This document shows, piece by piece, positions 27,404 through 35,586 of a DNA stretch of 64,000 nucleotides (positions within the stretch are counted from its first letter, which is position 1; each line of letters starts with the position of its first letter). The DNA comes from Psychrobacter glacincola (GTDB lineage Bacteria; Pseudomonadota; Gammaproteobacteria; Pseudomonadales; Moraxellaceae): positions 468,353-532,352 of the forward strand of contig LIQB01000003.2 of NCBI GenBank assembly GCA_001411745.2. The letters are read 5' to 3'. Below the pieces are notes generated by a model. That model was not told where the DNA came from. It worked only from the letters and a program-made list of their open reading frames with translations, and made no database searches. The position numbers were made by a program, and so were the translations under genes.

Positions 27404-27850
27404 TTAATTAGACGCGTTAACTAAAGTGGTGATATTGGTGAGCGTTTCATTCAGTGTTGCCTTATCACTACTATTCATCAAACTATTATCGTGATAAGCA
27501 TCAATATTACTTTCCATTACTTTAACTGCTGAGAGCATGGCAAGCTGACGTGCGTCAAGTCTTTCATTATCAACGCTTAGAGCTTCATTAGCTGCTCTCA
27601 ATGCCCGTGCATAGCGTTTTTTTTCATAGTCATTTTTGGCAATAGTCATCCACGCTTCACTGCTAAGCTGGTTGCCGTTTGACAAATAGGCAAGCGAAGG
27701 CTCACTCAACTGCTTCACTATTGGTTTGCTGACCGTGGTTTGTACATTTTTTTTAGCAGTGGTGCCACAACCCGCTGTCAATAAAGACGCGCTAAGTAAG
27801 ACTGATAGCAGACCTGCGGTGGCAAGTTTAGTACGATAAATAGGATTCAT
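27404..27850 (-). CDS. Small TPR-like lipoprotein at head of T6SS operon
   Basis: A 148-residue protein with a clear lipoprotein signal ending in a lipobox (LLTAGC) at about residue 28. The mature part has one TPR-like pair (WMTIAKNDYEKKRYARALRAANEALSVDNERLDA). It begins the leftward T6SS transcription unit and lies 4 bp before the next gene. It is not TssJ as far as I can see: TssJ is a beta-sandwich, while this is helical. A periplasmic or outer-membrane-anchored partner of the exported TPR protein just downstream is a reasonable guess. Confidence 0.65.
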   Translation of the reverse strand: MNPIYRTKLATAGLLSVLLSASLLTAGCGTTAKKNVQTTVSKPIVKQLSEPSLAYLSNGNQLSSEAWMTIAKNDYEKKRYARALRAANEALSVDNERLDARQLAMLSAVKVMESNIDAYHDNSLMNSSDKATLNETLTNITTLVNASN

Positions 27851-27937
27851 AACAACAGTATCATCACTAAAAATATAAAAGGATAGATTTTTTAAAAGAA
27901 ATAAATATAACTAAAGTTCATTAATCATAAAAAATCA

Positions 27938-30900
27938 ATGAGGTTGATTATACATATACTTGACAATATTTCAATAAACTCTATACTTTTCTTAATAAAT
28001 AATTTAGTAAGTAATCCATTCAAGCCATTTTCTTGGTATAAAATAAGCAGTAACGGTACCCTTCTTATGCCTTCTAAGACCAATCGTCTACATAATATTA
28101 CCGTTCATACTGATAATACAACGATAAACACCTTTTACCCTGTTGCGTTTTGCGGTGCAAGCGGTATTAATCAATCTGACAATATTAACATACTAGTGTT
28201 TAGTTATAATTTTATCGAATCGAACGCTTGTTTATCATTAATCAATGCTCCGATATGCTTAACCACGTTTTCCGCTGATCGTACCGCTAGCTGTCGTACT
28301 GGGCTGATACGCGGCATCCGTTATCAGCAATCTGATGGCGCGATGCACTTTTATACTTTAGAAGTTGTTAGCCCCGATTGGCAGTTGGCACAGTCGATAC
28401 ATACCCGCAGTTTTATCAATCAATCGACGCTCGATATTGTTACCCTCATCCTTAGTGATTACGATCTAAATTGGCAAATATCTGAGTCTCTTTTGTCATC
28501 AGATAATGAATCATCCGCACGTTTATCGGCACCTTTATACATGCGCACCCAGTCGGATGCCAGTGACTATGAATTTGTTACTGGATTGCTTGCTGATATT
28601 GGTATATCGACTTTATGGGTATCAGGGAATTCCGTCGATGAGCTTGGCACGTGGTGGTTGGTTGATGGTTTAGACACAGGCGAGCTCATACCGCTGACCT
28701 ATAGTTATGCCCAATCATCCGTACAATTAGGTCAAGATAGTGTCCATACGCTACAAATGAGGTCGCAGCAACTTGGCAGTGATAGGGTAATAGTACGAGC
28801 AGATGGGTTAGCGGCTGATACCATTTATGAAGGTCAAGCGGTAGATGAGTCGCCGCTTGCGACAGATGACACGACGGTATTAATTGGTGCGCCGTCTCGC
28901 GTGCACAGCGATGATGCCGCCGCTCATCTTGCACAGCAATGGATATCTGCCAATCACTGTCAGCGCGAAACTTATCAAGCGACTGGAGCCATGCGTGGTC
29001 TAAGTGTCGGTAGCCCAGTGAGTATCAATAACCTACCCTCTATTGGCAGCTTATCGACGCATTGTATCGCGGTTACCTTAATCGGCATTGAGCCTGACAA
29101 CGATAGCGTGTCATACCATCATCAAGTATTTATCAAACAGTGGTTACAGCGCACTGCTCATTATATGCAGCACAATACTACAAACGCTATTCATCTGTCT
29201 GTACCTGATCATGGCTTTGATATCGCCCGCGACACTGGAGTTTGGGTATCAGCGACGTTACTTGACGCTACTATTCCTTATTGCCCCTATCCCAGCTCTT
29301 TATCCTTTGCCAGTAGCACTTACACGGGTCTCACCCAAGCACGTACTGGTGACATAAGCTTATCAGCCTACCCCAGCTATGACTCTAGTGTCAGCACTGA
29401 TAATCTACAGCAAACCATCACCACGCCCGTTTGGTCAGGCATCAGCCCTCATGATGATGGCACTACCCCGCCACTGCGCTCATTGCAACTGTCATCGGGT
29501 AGCACGCATGGTTGGCAGTTTGCGCCAAGGCTTGGACAATCGGTACTGCTGAACCACTGGTATGGTGATATAGACAGTCCGGTGATTAGCAGGTCGCTTT
29601 ATGACGGTATCGGTATGGGCGATGTCGATGACAAAGACATTACTGCTCGGGATGCAGGCTTATCTAATCGACACAATGCACAAGGCGGCACGTCCCCTAG
29701 ATGGCATGGTGGTGGTTTGGGTCATTCGCAAATTAATGAAGATGATGGACACAGTGGCTGGATATCGGGTATTGCTCAATATGGACTGACGGCTGACTCT
29801 GAAGTGGCAATGAGTTTTGATGATACGCCAAACAAAGTCGGTCTACAGTGGACGGTGAATAATGGCACAAGAGCCAATGCCGAGACACCAACCATCACTT
29901 CTAGCGCCACCTTTGCTCCTGATGAGCATATCGTCGCATTGGGCACGCTACGCCATCGCTTTAGCAATCATCAATCAAATGATAGTGGTCAAGGCATCAA
30001 TGTCGCCACCGATCATGGACTACAGATCACTGGTGATACCGGTGTGCTACTCTCTACCTTTGATATCAGACACACGCAAACCGAGCATGAGTCGGCGTGG
30101 GTCAATGATGCAGGACAGCAGCAGCTTAAGTTAGGCGCTGAGCTGAGCGAGACCTTCAAGGAGGCAAAGCAGGCACACTTGCAATCCACGGCAGCACTTA
30201 GCGATGCCAACCAAACGATAGAAGCCTTTAAGACCAGTGCACAAATCATCGATGAGACGCTAAATACGGAAGTATTGGGCGCTGCTGATGTGCTACTGGT
30301 TAGTAAAGACAGTATATTAGCCTCTGCAAGCAATACGCTATGGACAGCAAAAACAATCGTCAGACAATCAGGCGCAACTCAGTCGGATGTGGTGGCAGGC
30401 AATTATACGCTGACGGCCAATACGATTGACTCGCTCTCTGGGGTTGGTGGTCAAGTTGATCTATCAGGCTTACATATCAGCGCCAATAGAGAGCCACTGG
30501 CGGTACAGGCACAAGGCGGTGAGTTGCAATTGCACAGCCAGCGAGGTATGACGATTGGTAGTGAGTCGGGACAGGTGAATGTGTCGAGTCCGAAGCGGAT
30601 CAAGCTGCAGACCTCAGCAGGAGCATCGATTACGATAGATGATAGTGGGATTAAGCTGGTGTGCCCGGGGATGATTAAAGTGCAGGCTGTGAAGAAGGGT
30701 TTGGTTGCGGGTGGCAGGGTTACCGTTAAAGTCTTAGATTTTTTAAGTTCTGATGCTTCAATGAGTTACTATTTAATAGATAGTGCGACTGAACGTGTTT
30801 TGAAAAACAGACGTTACCGAATGATTAATCCACATAATGGGCATATCACTCTGGGCAAATCAGATAATTCAGGTAAGATAGAAGAACATCATCCAAATAT

Positions 30901-31756
30901 ATTACTTGAAATACTGCCTGAGTTAAGTCGGACTTATACTCAAGATATAGGTGGTAACTTACCAAATATTATAGCTACAGCGGCGCCTAGTCCAGAGAAA
31001 AATATTTTAACAGCCAAAGATTTAAACTCTTTAGAAACTATCCTTAAGAACCTAAAAGCAAAAAACTCAACGTTTAAAGCTGATTATAATAGGAGAATAA
31101 GTGGAGGTTATAATTTAGATTCAGTTCCTATTGTACCAAATGGGGCTAAATTAGTTAGTTTTAATAAATTACTTAAATTAAAGGCAGGAACTAGCGATAA
31201 TATGTTTTATAAATCTTTCGATGGTTTTGCAGGTAATGAAACTAACTTTCACAAGACTATTGATATATTAGAAGGAGATCGCTACTTACCTCATTCATAT
31301 TATTATGTTTACGCTCATGGTAGCAACCGCAGTATTTTATGGGTGAACACAAGAGATCTAGACCCAGTTCAAAGAGCTTTAAACATAACAAAATCAAAGA
31401 ATCAGTACGTGACTATAAGTGGAAAAACTGAGTCTCAAAAACGTGATGCCATAAATAAATTCTATGAGTTTATTAGTTTAAATGGATATACAGATAGTCA
31501 GACTTTAGTTCTTTTATCTTGTAACGTTGGAAATGGTTTAACTAAAACTCTTGGTGAGTATATTGCTGCACATCCAAATATAGGTACAGTATATGCACCA
31601 ACATCTTTAACTTGGTATAGCTCAGCTGACCCAAGTGTGAGCTCTTATGCTAGATGGATACATCCTGACACAGGTATGAAAACCCTACCAGAAAAAAAGC
31701 TGATGGGTCATTTCAGAATCTTTAATAGCGCTACAACAGTACGTAGTAGCAGGTAG
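27938..31756 (+). CDS. vgrG: VgrG copy 2 with C-terminal caspase-like effector extension
   Basis: A 1,272-residue evolved VgrG; the true start may be the ATG at 28067 (MPSKTNRLHN), since the first about 43 residues look non-coding-like. The gp27/gp5 region carries GLIRGIRYQ, TLDIVTLILSDYDLNW and RLGQSVLLNHWYGDIDSPVI. A DUF2345-like helix ends at IKLQTSAGASITIDDSGIKL. From about 30,715 (residue about 926) the DNA becomes markedly AT-rich and encodes an unrelated domain of about 345 residues. This domain contains YYYVYAHGSN (His about 1127) and TLVLLSCNVGNG (Cys about 1195) followed by TVYAPTS. A His-Gly and a Ser-Cys-Asn-x-Gly about 68 residues apart, after hydrophobic strands, resemble caspase/CHAT/C80-like cysteine peptidases. 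That fold call is an inference. The gene is divergent from the T6SS operon. Confidence 0.8.
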   Translation: MRLIIHILDNISINSILFLINNLVSNPFKPFSWYKISSNGTLLMPSKTNRLHNITVHTDNTTINTFYPVAFCGASGINQSDNINILVFSYNFIESNACLSLINAPICLTTFSADRTASCRTGLIRGIRYQQSDGAMHFYTLEVVSPDWQLAQSIHTRSFINQSTLDIVTLILSDYDLNWQISESLLSSDNESSARLSAPLYMRTQSDASDYEFVTGLLADIGISTLWVSGNSVDELGTWWLVDGLDTGELIPLTYSYAQSSVQLGQDSVHTLQMRSQQLGSDRVIVRADGLAADTIYEGQAVDESPLATDDTTVLIGAPSRVHSDDAAAHLAQQWISANHCQRETYQATGAMRGLSVGSPVSINNLPSIGSLSTHCIAVTLIGIEPDNDSVSYHHQVFIKQWLQRTAHYMQHNTTNAIHLSVPDHGFDIARDTGVWVSATLLDATIPYCPYPSSLSFASSTYTGLTQARTGDISLSAYPSYDSSVSTDNLQQTITTPVWSGISPHDDGTTPPLRSLQLSSGSTHGWQFAPRLGQSVLLNHWYGDIDSPVISRSLYDGIGMGDVDDKDITARDAGLSNRHNAQGGTSPRWHGGGLGHSQINEDDGHSGWISGIAQYGLTADSEVAMSFDDTPNKVGLQWTVNNGTRANAETPTITSSATFAPDEHIVALGTLRHRFSNHQSNDSGQGINVATDHGLQITGDTGVLLSTFDIRHTQTEHESAWVNDAGQQQLKLGAELSETFKEAKQAHLQSTAALSDANQTIEAFKTSAQIIDETLNTEVLGAADVLLVSKDSILASASNTLWTAKTIVRQSGATQSDVVAGNYTLTANTIDSLSGVGGQVDLSGLHISANREPLAVQAQGGELQLHSQRGMTIGSESGQVNVSSPKRIKLQTSAGASITIDDSGIKLVCPGMIKVQAVKKGLVAGGRVTVKVLDFLSSDASMSYYLIDSATERVLKNRRYRMINPHNGHITLGKSDNSGKIEEHHPNILLEILPELSRTYTQDIGGNLPNIIATAAPSPEKNILTAKDLNSLETILKNLKAKNSTFKADYNRRISGGYNLDSVPIVPNGAKLVSFNKLLKLKAGTSDNMFYKSFDGFAGNETNFHKTIDILEGDRYLPHSYYYVYAHGSNRSILWVNTRDLDPVQRALNITKSKNQYVTISGKTESQKRDAINKFYEFISLNGYTDSQTLVLLSCNVGNGLTKTLGEYIAAHPNIGTVYAPTSLTWYSSADPSVSSYARWIHPDTGMKTLPEKKLMGHFRIFNSATTVRSSR

Positions 31757-31767
31757 GACTTATACTA

Positions 31768-32751
31768 ATGAAAAAATTACTAATTCCATTAACAGCTGTA
31801 CTTTTTTTATCCTCATGCGAGTCTTCTACAGCAACTAATCAAGGGACAAAAATGAATAGCTCTTATGATCAAGAAATTAAGTTACCAACTGATCGACGCT
31901 TAAGTTTTAATGAAGCAATGAATTTACGAGCTAGTGACCTAAATCTTAGGATTTATGACGAAGAAAGAATGGAACTACTGCACAAATATGCTAAAGACCC
32001 AAAGGAGATAAATGCTCAGTACGCATGGGCAACATATCAATTGTGGCATGTTGATAACCTTGATGTCGAAACGCAAGGTTATCAAAAAATATTTGAATTA
32101 GCGAAAATTGATCATCCTTACGCTTGTGCGGACGTTTATACTTGGAGCTATCAATTTGATAATGATTTTATCAAAAATACCATGAAAATAAATAAAAAAG
32201 ATATTTTAGCTATTAAAGATAATTGTTTAGAGATTGCCTTAAAATATAACGCCAACTCTATAAAACACACCTTAATTGAAAAGTTTTTTTCTGACTATAG
32301 ACGTGGAGATGAATATGATGATTACGACATTTTATCTTATAGGCTCATGCAAGATGTAGATAAGCAAGAATTAAATAGAGTCAAAGAATATCTACTCATG
32401 TATTTGTTCTCATGGGACAACCAGTTTATGAATAGTATTCCTAGTAACAATTTAGCTAATGGTAATCTAGTGAGTTTCTACCTCCAAATTTTGGCTTATG
32501 ACCCTTATGATTTTAATGTAACTGAAGCCTGTGCTTGGTTAAAATATTACGATCAGGATTTTATACCTTACCTTAAAGAAAACAACCTTCCAAACTTAAA
32601 AATCATTCAAAAGAAACTTGTTAAATCTCTACCTATCTTAAGAGATAAAATTAAAGATACAGAAATTAATATTCAACAATGTCAGTCACGTTATCTAGAA
32701 ATTCGAGATACCAAACGTAACAATGATCCTTTTGAATTAGATTTTAACTAA
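31768..32751 (+). CDS. Lipoprotein downstream of evolved VgrG; candidate immunity protein
   Basis: A 327-residue protein with a lipoprotein signal (MKKLLIPLTAVLFLSSC). The mature part looks wholly alpha-helical with repeated Tyr/Trp-rich segments (AQYAWATYQLWHVDN, CADVYTWSYQF), suggestive of Sel1/TPR-like repeats without a clear consensus. Composition is AT-rich like the VgrG extension, and it starts 11 bp after that gene stops. The evolved VgrG and this lipoprotein therefore look like an acquired effector/immunity pair, with the lipoprotein protecting the periplasm. No activity can be shown from the sequence. Confidence 0.65.
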   Translation: MKKLLIPLTAVLFLSSCESSTATNQGTKMNSSYDQEIKLPTDRRLSFNEAMNLRASDLNLRIYDEERMELLHKYAKDPKEINAQYAWATYQLWHVDNLDVETQGYQKIFELAKIDHPYACADVYTWSYQFDNDFIKNTMKINKKDILAIKDNCLEIALKYNANSIKHTLIEKFFSDYRRGDEYDDYDILSYRLMQDVDKQELNRVKEYLLMYLFSWDNQFMNSIPSNNLANGNLVSFYLQILAYDPYDFNVTEACAWLKYYDQDFIPYLKENNLPNLKIIQKKLVKSLPILRDKIKDTEINIQQCQSRYLEIRDTKRNNDPFELDFN

Positions 32752-32959
32752 AAATGTAGTGTGCTCAATAGGTGGCGAAGCATTTGTCAGTATAGAATAA
32801 ATTGCACAATCAGTTGAACACTATATAATAGATGGCGAAAAGTATAGATCATTTGGAGCTTGCGAAAAATTTAATCTTGTTGAAAAACTAGTTTCAAATA
32901 GTAGTGACTGCCCTTCAAACATATCAGGTTGTTTTTGCAATAAAACAGAAAAACTACCA
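32742..32959 (+). pseudogene. Decayed N-terminal part of the amidase effector
   Basis: In the same frame as the amidase, from about 32742, the DNA encodes CSIGGEAFVSIE, then a TAA at 32798-32800, then IAQSVEHYIIDGEKYRSFG and CEKFNLVEKL, a Cys-rich segment (CPSNISGCFC) and the amidase start. Apart from the single stop codon the frame stays open. It therefore looks like the N-terminal region of a longer effector, inactivated by a nonsense change (for example AAA to TAA), or the broken end of a former VgrG-linked tip. Confidence 0.5.
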
Positions 32960-33472
32960 ATGCAAGCTGGTTTTCTAAGTCATTCTCGTATGATAAAACA
33001 TCATACTCCTAAGCTTGAAAGAATGAATTACACTCAAAAAATTAAAAAAATAATTTTGCATCGAACCGTCAATAGTTCTGCTCAATCAACATTTAATTCT
33101 TTTAATAGAGGGTCAAAACCATATGGTACACACTTTGTTGTAGACAAGGATGGTAAAATTTACCAAACAGCAAACTTGAATAAACTTACTATACACGCTG
33201 GTAATGCAAACTCCTATTCAGTAGGAATTGAAGTTGTAGGTATGCCCCTTGATAAGAATGGAAAACCAACAGTTGGACCTGCAAATGGTAATAATGTGCA
33301 TAGTTGGCAAAAGCTTACTGTAAAACAAACTCAAGGCGTTGCTTGCCTTACCAAGTACCTACTGATTCATTATGGATTGACTCAATCTGATATAGCAGTA
33401 CATGAAGATGTCGCAGCTAAAACCGAAGGTGAAGGGAGTACAGTATACAATGCTATTAAAGAATATTTATAA
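32960..33472 (+). CDS. N-acetylmuramoyl-L-alanine amidase domain (Amidase_2), orphan effector remnant
   Basis: A 170-residue Amidase_2/PGRP-type domain: IILHRT with the first zinc-ligand His34, PYGTHFVVDKDGKIYQTA, NSYSVGIEVVG, and VHEDVAAKTEGEG with His148 and Lys154. In T7 lysozyme-type amidases the third zinc ligand (Cys or Asp) is eight residues after the second His; here that position is Glu156, which is unusual. The family cleaves the MurNAc-L-Ala bond in peptidoglycan. There is no signal peptide, fitting T6SS delivery. The first Met has no clear ribosome-binding site and the frame is open upstream except for one stop, so this is probably the surviving C-terminal part of a decayed effector. 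Expression is doubtful. Confidence 0.75.
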   Translation: MQAGFLSHSRMIKHHTPKLERMNYTQKIKKIILHRTVNSSAQSTFNSFNRGSKPYGTHFVVDKDGKIYQTANLNKLTIHAGNANSYSVGIEVVGMPLDKNGKPTVGPANGNNVHSWQKLTVKQTQGVACLTKYLLIHYGLTQSDIAVHEDVAAKTEGEGSTVYNAIKEYL

Positions 33473-33878
33473 GACTGTAGGTATATTATTAATCACTTCG
33501 TGTCTATCTGCCTGCCAAGAGGAAGCAGAGGTTTATCAAAATTTATGCGTCGACGCAGACACTACAGTTAAGAACGACGTACCTAAAGAAGGTATTTCAT
33601 GGTCGTTGTCTATAGATGATTTTAAACATCTGATGTCATTAGTCAAGAAAGAGTCGCAGCGGAACATTTATGTTATGAATTCTATTACAACATGCGAAAT
33701 GGAGTTTGATGATATTGAAGTAGATAACAATGTTTGTAATATTACTTTAAATGCTGGAGCTTATGGTCATGCTGAATGTAGTGATGGCTCCAAATACAGT
33801 TTTGGGTGCTACCAAAAAGAATGTGATCAATACTTTCCATTTCTCTTTGTAGACCAAGAAAAATTTGAAAATGAATGA
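33450..33878 (+). CDS. Lipoprotein (first half of interrupted immunity-like gene)
   Basis: The start is placed at the ATG at 33450, overlapping the amidase end by 23 bp, because a lipoprotein signal begins there (MLLKNIYKTVGILL, lipobox LSAC) and a GGGAG lies upstream. The 142-residue product is Cys-rich in its second half (C.ITL..., ECSDG, GCYQKEC), suggesting disulfides in the periplasm. It stops at TGA 33876-33878, but the same frame then stays open to 34373. It directly follows the amidase domain, so it is likely that effector's immunity protein, truncated by a nonsense codon. It is possible that the short form still folds. Confidence 0.6.
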   Translation: MLLKNIYKTVGILLITSCLSACQEEAEVYQNLCVDADTTVKNDVPKEGISWSLSIDDFKHLMSLVKKESQRNIYVMNSITTCEMEFDDIEVDNNVCNITLNAGAYGHAECSDGSKYSFGCYQKECDQYFPFLFVDQEKFENE

Positions 33879-34373
33879 ACTTTTATTAATCCACCTGAAA
33901 CCTCTAATAAGGAAGCGTATGCCGAAAGTTATAAAAACTATCTCAATAAAATAAATAAGAAACCAGTCAAAGATAAACTAGCGGTCAAAGTATACTTTAT
34001 AAACCCAAACATAGATGACTATGTCTATGTTATTCGACATGTAGATAAAGATTCACCACTAAAGAACACTATTCAAGAATACTTGAACGGTTTAACACCA
34101 GAAGAGAAAAAACTAGGGTTTGAGTCTAGTAATTTCGGCAATGAAAATTTTACAGTGAATATTGAGAACCACATCGCTAAGATTCATTTTACTGCTAATG
34201 ACTTAACTAAAGATTTGAGATCGCCACAGCAAGTGATCGATTTTACAATGGCTATCACTTTAACAGCCGAGCAATTTGATGCTGTTAATGATGCACAGAT
34301 TTGCGTCAATAATACTTATAATTACGAAATAACTTTTTTTGCTAATGAAGAATCAGTTGATTGTCCCTTTTAA
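33879..34373 (+). pseudogene. GerMN-like second half of the interrupted lipoprotein
   Basis: The frame continues without another stop from the TGA at 33876 to TAA at 34371-34373. It encodes VKVYFINPNIDDYVYVIRHV, SPLKNTIQEYLNGLTPEEKKLGF, then IENHIAKIHFTAND and MAITLTAEQFDAVNDAQICV. This order (strand, Arg-containing strand, helix with L.GLT..E...G, strand, helix, strand) resembles a GerMN domain; that is my reading, unverified. The upstream and downstream halves together would be a 307-residue lipoprotein. A TTG at 34083 could start a 96-residue piece, but there is no convincing ribosome-binding site. Confidence 0.6.
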
Positions 34374-34410
34374 CTTTTATTTCAACTATCTACATTTAAA
34401 ATTAAACCAA

Positions 34411-34444
34411 AAAAAATCCGACCACATTAAGTGGTCGGATTTTT
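34411..34444. terminator. Bidirectional terminator between immunity remnant and ssrA
   Basis: A 13-bp stem AAAATCCGACCAC / GTGGTCGGATTTT with a 5-nt loop and T runs on both strands. It ends the plus-strand effector/immunity unit and the minus-strand tmRNA gene. Confidence 0.92.
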
Positions 34445-34450
34445 AATATT

Positions 34451-34828
34451 TGGTGGAGATGGCGGGAGTTGAACCCGCGTCCGCCAGCATTACGCTCATG
34501 AATCTACATGTTTAGTTTCTGTCTTTGGTTTTAATCCGCACCGATCCGACAGTCAGGATGGATTGGACGATTCTCTACTTTTGAACCCAAGCGATTGAGA
34601 CAATCACTTGTGGCGAGCCTACATGCGGACGCTTCAACTTAGTTGACCAACTGTAGGTGATCAGCAACTAAGTAAACAGGTTTAAACCATGTAAACAGGG
34701 TTTAAGCTGCTAGAGCGTAATTTTCGTCGTTTGCGACTATAACAATATATGTTTGATTAACGAGAGGACATATACTCTCGACATGCATCATTGAGTTTCA
34801 TTACCAGCGTCGAAGCCAGAACATCCCC
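34451..34828 (-). ncRNA. ssrA: Transfer-messenger RNA (tmRNA, ssrA)
   Basis: The minus strand begins GGGGATGTTCTGGCTTCGAC and ends with a tRNA-like T arm and CCATCTCCACCA, with the CCA encoded. The open frame at 34702-34734 reads ANDENYALAA followed by TAA, a typical proteolysis tag. The RNA rescues stalled ribosomes and tags the nascent chain. Its 3' end lies at the edge of the T6SS accessory region, a common insertion point for islands. Length is 378 nt. Confidence 0.97.
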
Positions 34829-34841
34829 AATAAGGTCATCT

Positions 34842-34871
34842 ATTATATAGGACTTATACGTCGACTTTCAA
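34842..34871 (-). promoter_or_regulatory. Sigma-70 promoter of ssrA
   Basis: On the minus strand TTGAAA (34871-34866) and TATAAT (34847-34842) are separated by 18 bp, 13 bp ahead of the mature tmRNA 5' end. This leaves a few nucleotides of leader for RNase P removal. Confidence 0.8.
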
Positions 34872-34914
34872 CCTATATAATATCTATATTACATTATAGT
34901 TACAGCTGAACGCT

Positions 34915-35586
34915 CTAAGCCAGTACTTTATTAAGCCATTTACCGATATTTTGAATCTGCGGCATGCAAACTTGATGTGCCATCGGATAAGTATGATAAG
35001 CAACATTATAGCCTTTAGCGGATAATAACTGCTGCGCCTGCTCGCCCAAAATTACAGGAACAACTGGATCATGCGTACCATGCTCAATCAATATTGGCAT
35101 ATCTTTATTAGCAGCGCTATAGCTAATATTATCATTAGTCGCTAGATAAGTAGAGAGTGTCATCAAGCCAGCTAAACGCTGCGGGTAGCCAAGTGCCACA
35201 TGATATGCCACTGCCCCACCTTGCGAAAATCCTGCGATTACAATGTGTTCAGGCTTAACACCACGCTCTATCTCACGGCTGATCAAATCACGGATTTGCT
35301 GCGCAGACTCTTCAATCTGAGCGACATCGACTTTACGCTCTAGGCTCATCTCTAAGATGTCGTACCATGCTGGCATTATCATACCACCATTCACCGTCAC
35401 TGCGCGCTTTGGTGCATGTGGAAAAATAAAATGCACTGCCATATCATCCGCTAAACCGAGCTGTGGTACCACTGGCTCAAAATCATGACCACTCGCGCCC
35501 AAACCATGTAGCCAGATAACAGCTCTATCTATCTTTTTTTGCGTTGGATTATGCTCAACGATGACTGCATCTAAATAGTTACTCAT
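34915..35586 (-). CDS. Alpha/beta hydrolase, carboxylesterase/phospholipase family
   Basis: A 223-residue cytoplasmic alpha/beta hydrolase of the carboxylesterase II (EstB/YpfH-like) family. AVIWLHGLGASGHDF forms the oxyanion strand-turn, IAGFSQGGAVAYHVALG holds the nucleophile Ser, EHGTHDPVVPV the acid Asp, and YPMAHQVC the His. Such enzymes hydrolyse short-chain esters or lysophospholipids; the substrate cannot be told from the sequence. It is transcribed alone, divergently from creB. Length is normal for the family. Confidence 0.9.
   Translation of the reverse strand: MSNYLDAVIVEHNPTQKKIDRAVIWLHGLGASGHDFEPVVPQLGLADDMAVHFIFPHAPKRAVTVNGGMIMPAWYDILEMSLERKVDVAQIEESAQQIRDLISREIERGVKPEHIVIAGFSQGGAVAYHVALGYPQRLAGLMTLSTYLATNDNISYSAANKDMPILIEHGTHDPVVPVILGEQAQQLLSAKGYNVAYHTYPMAHQVCMPQIQNIGKWLNKVLA

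Noticed and set aside
27404..27850. Considered as TssJ because it is a lipoprotein at the T6SS operon
   Set aside because: The mature part is helical and TPR-like, while TssJ is a transthyretin-like beta-sandwich.
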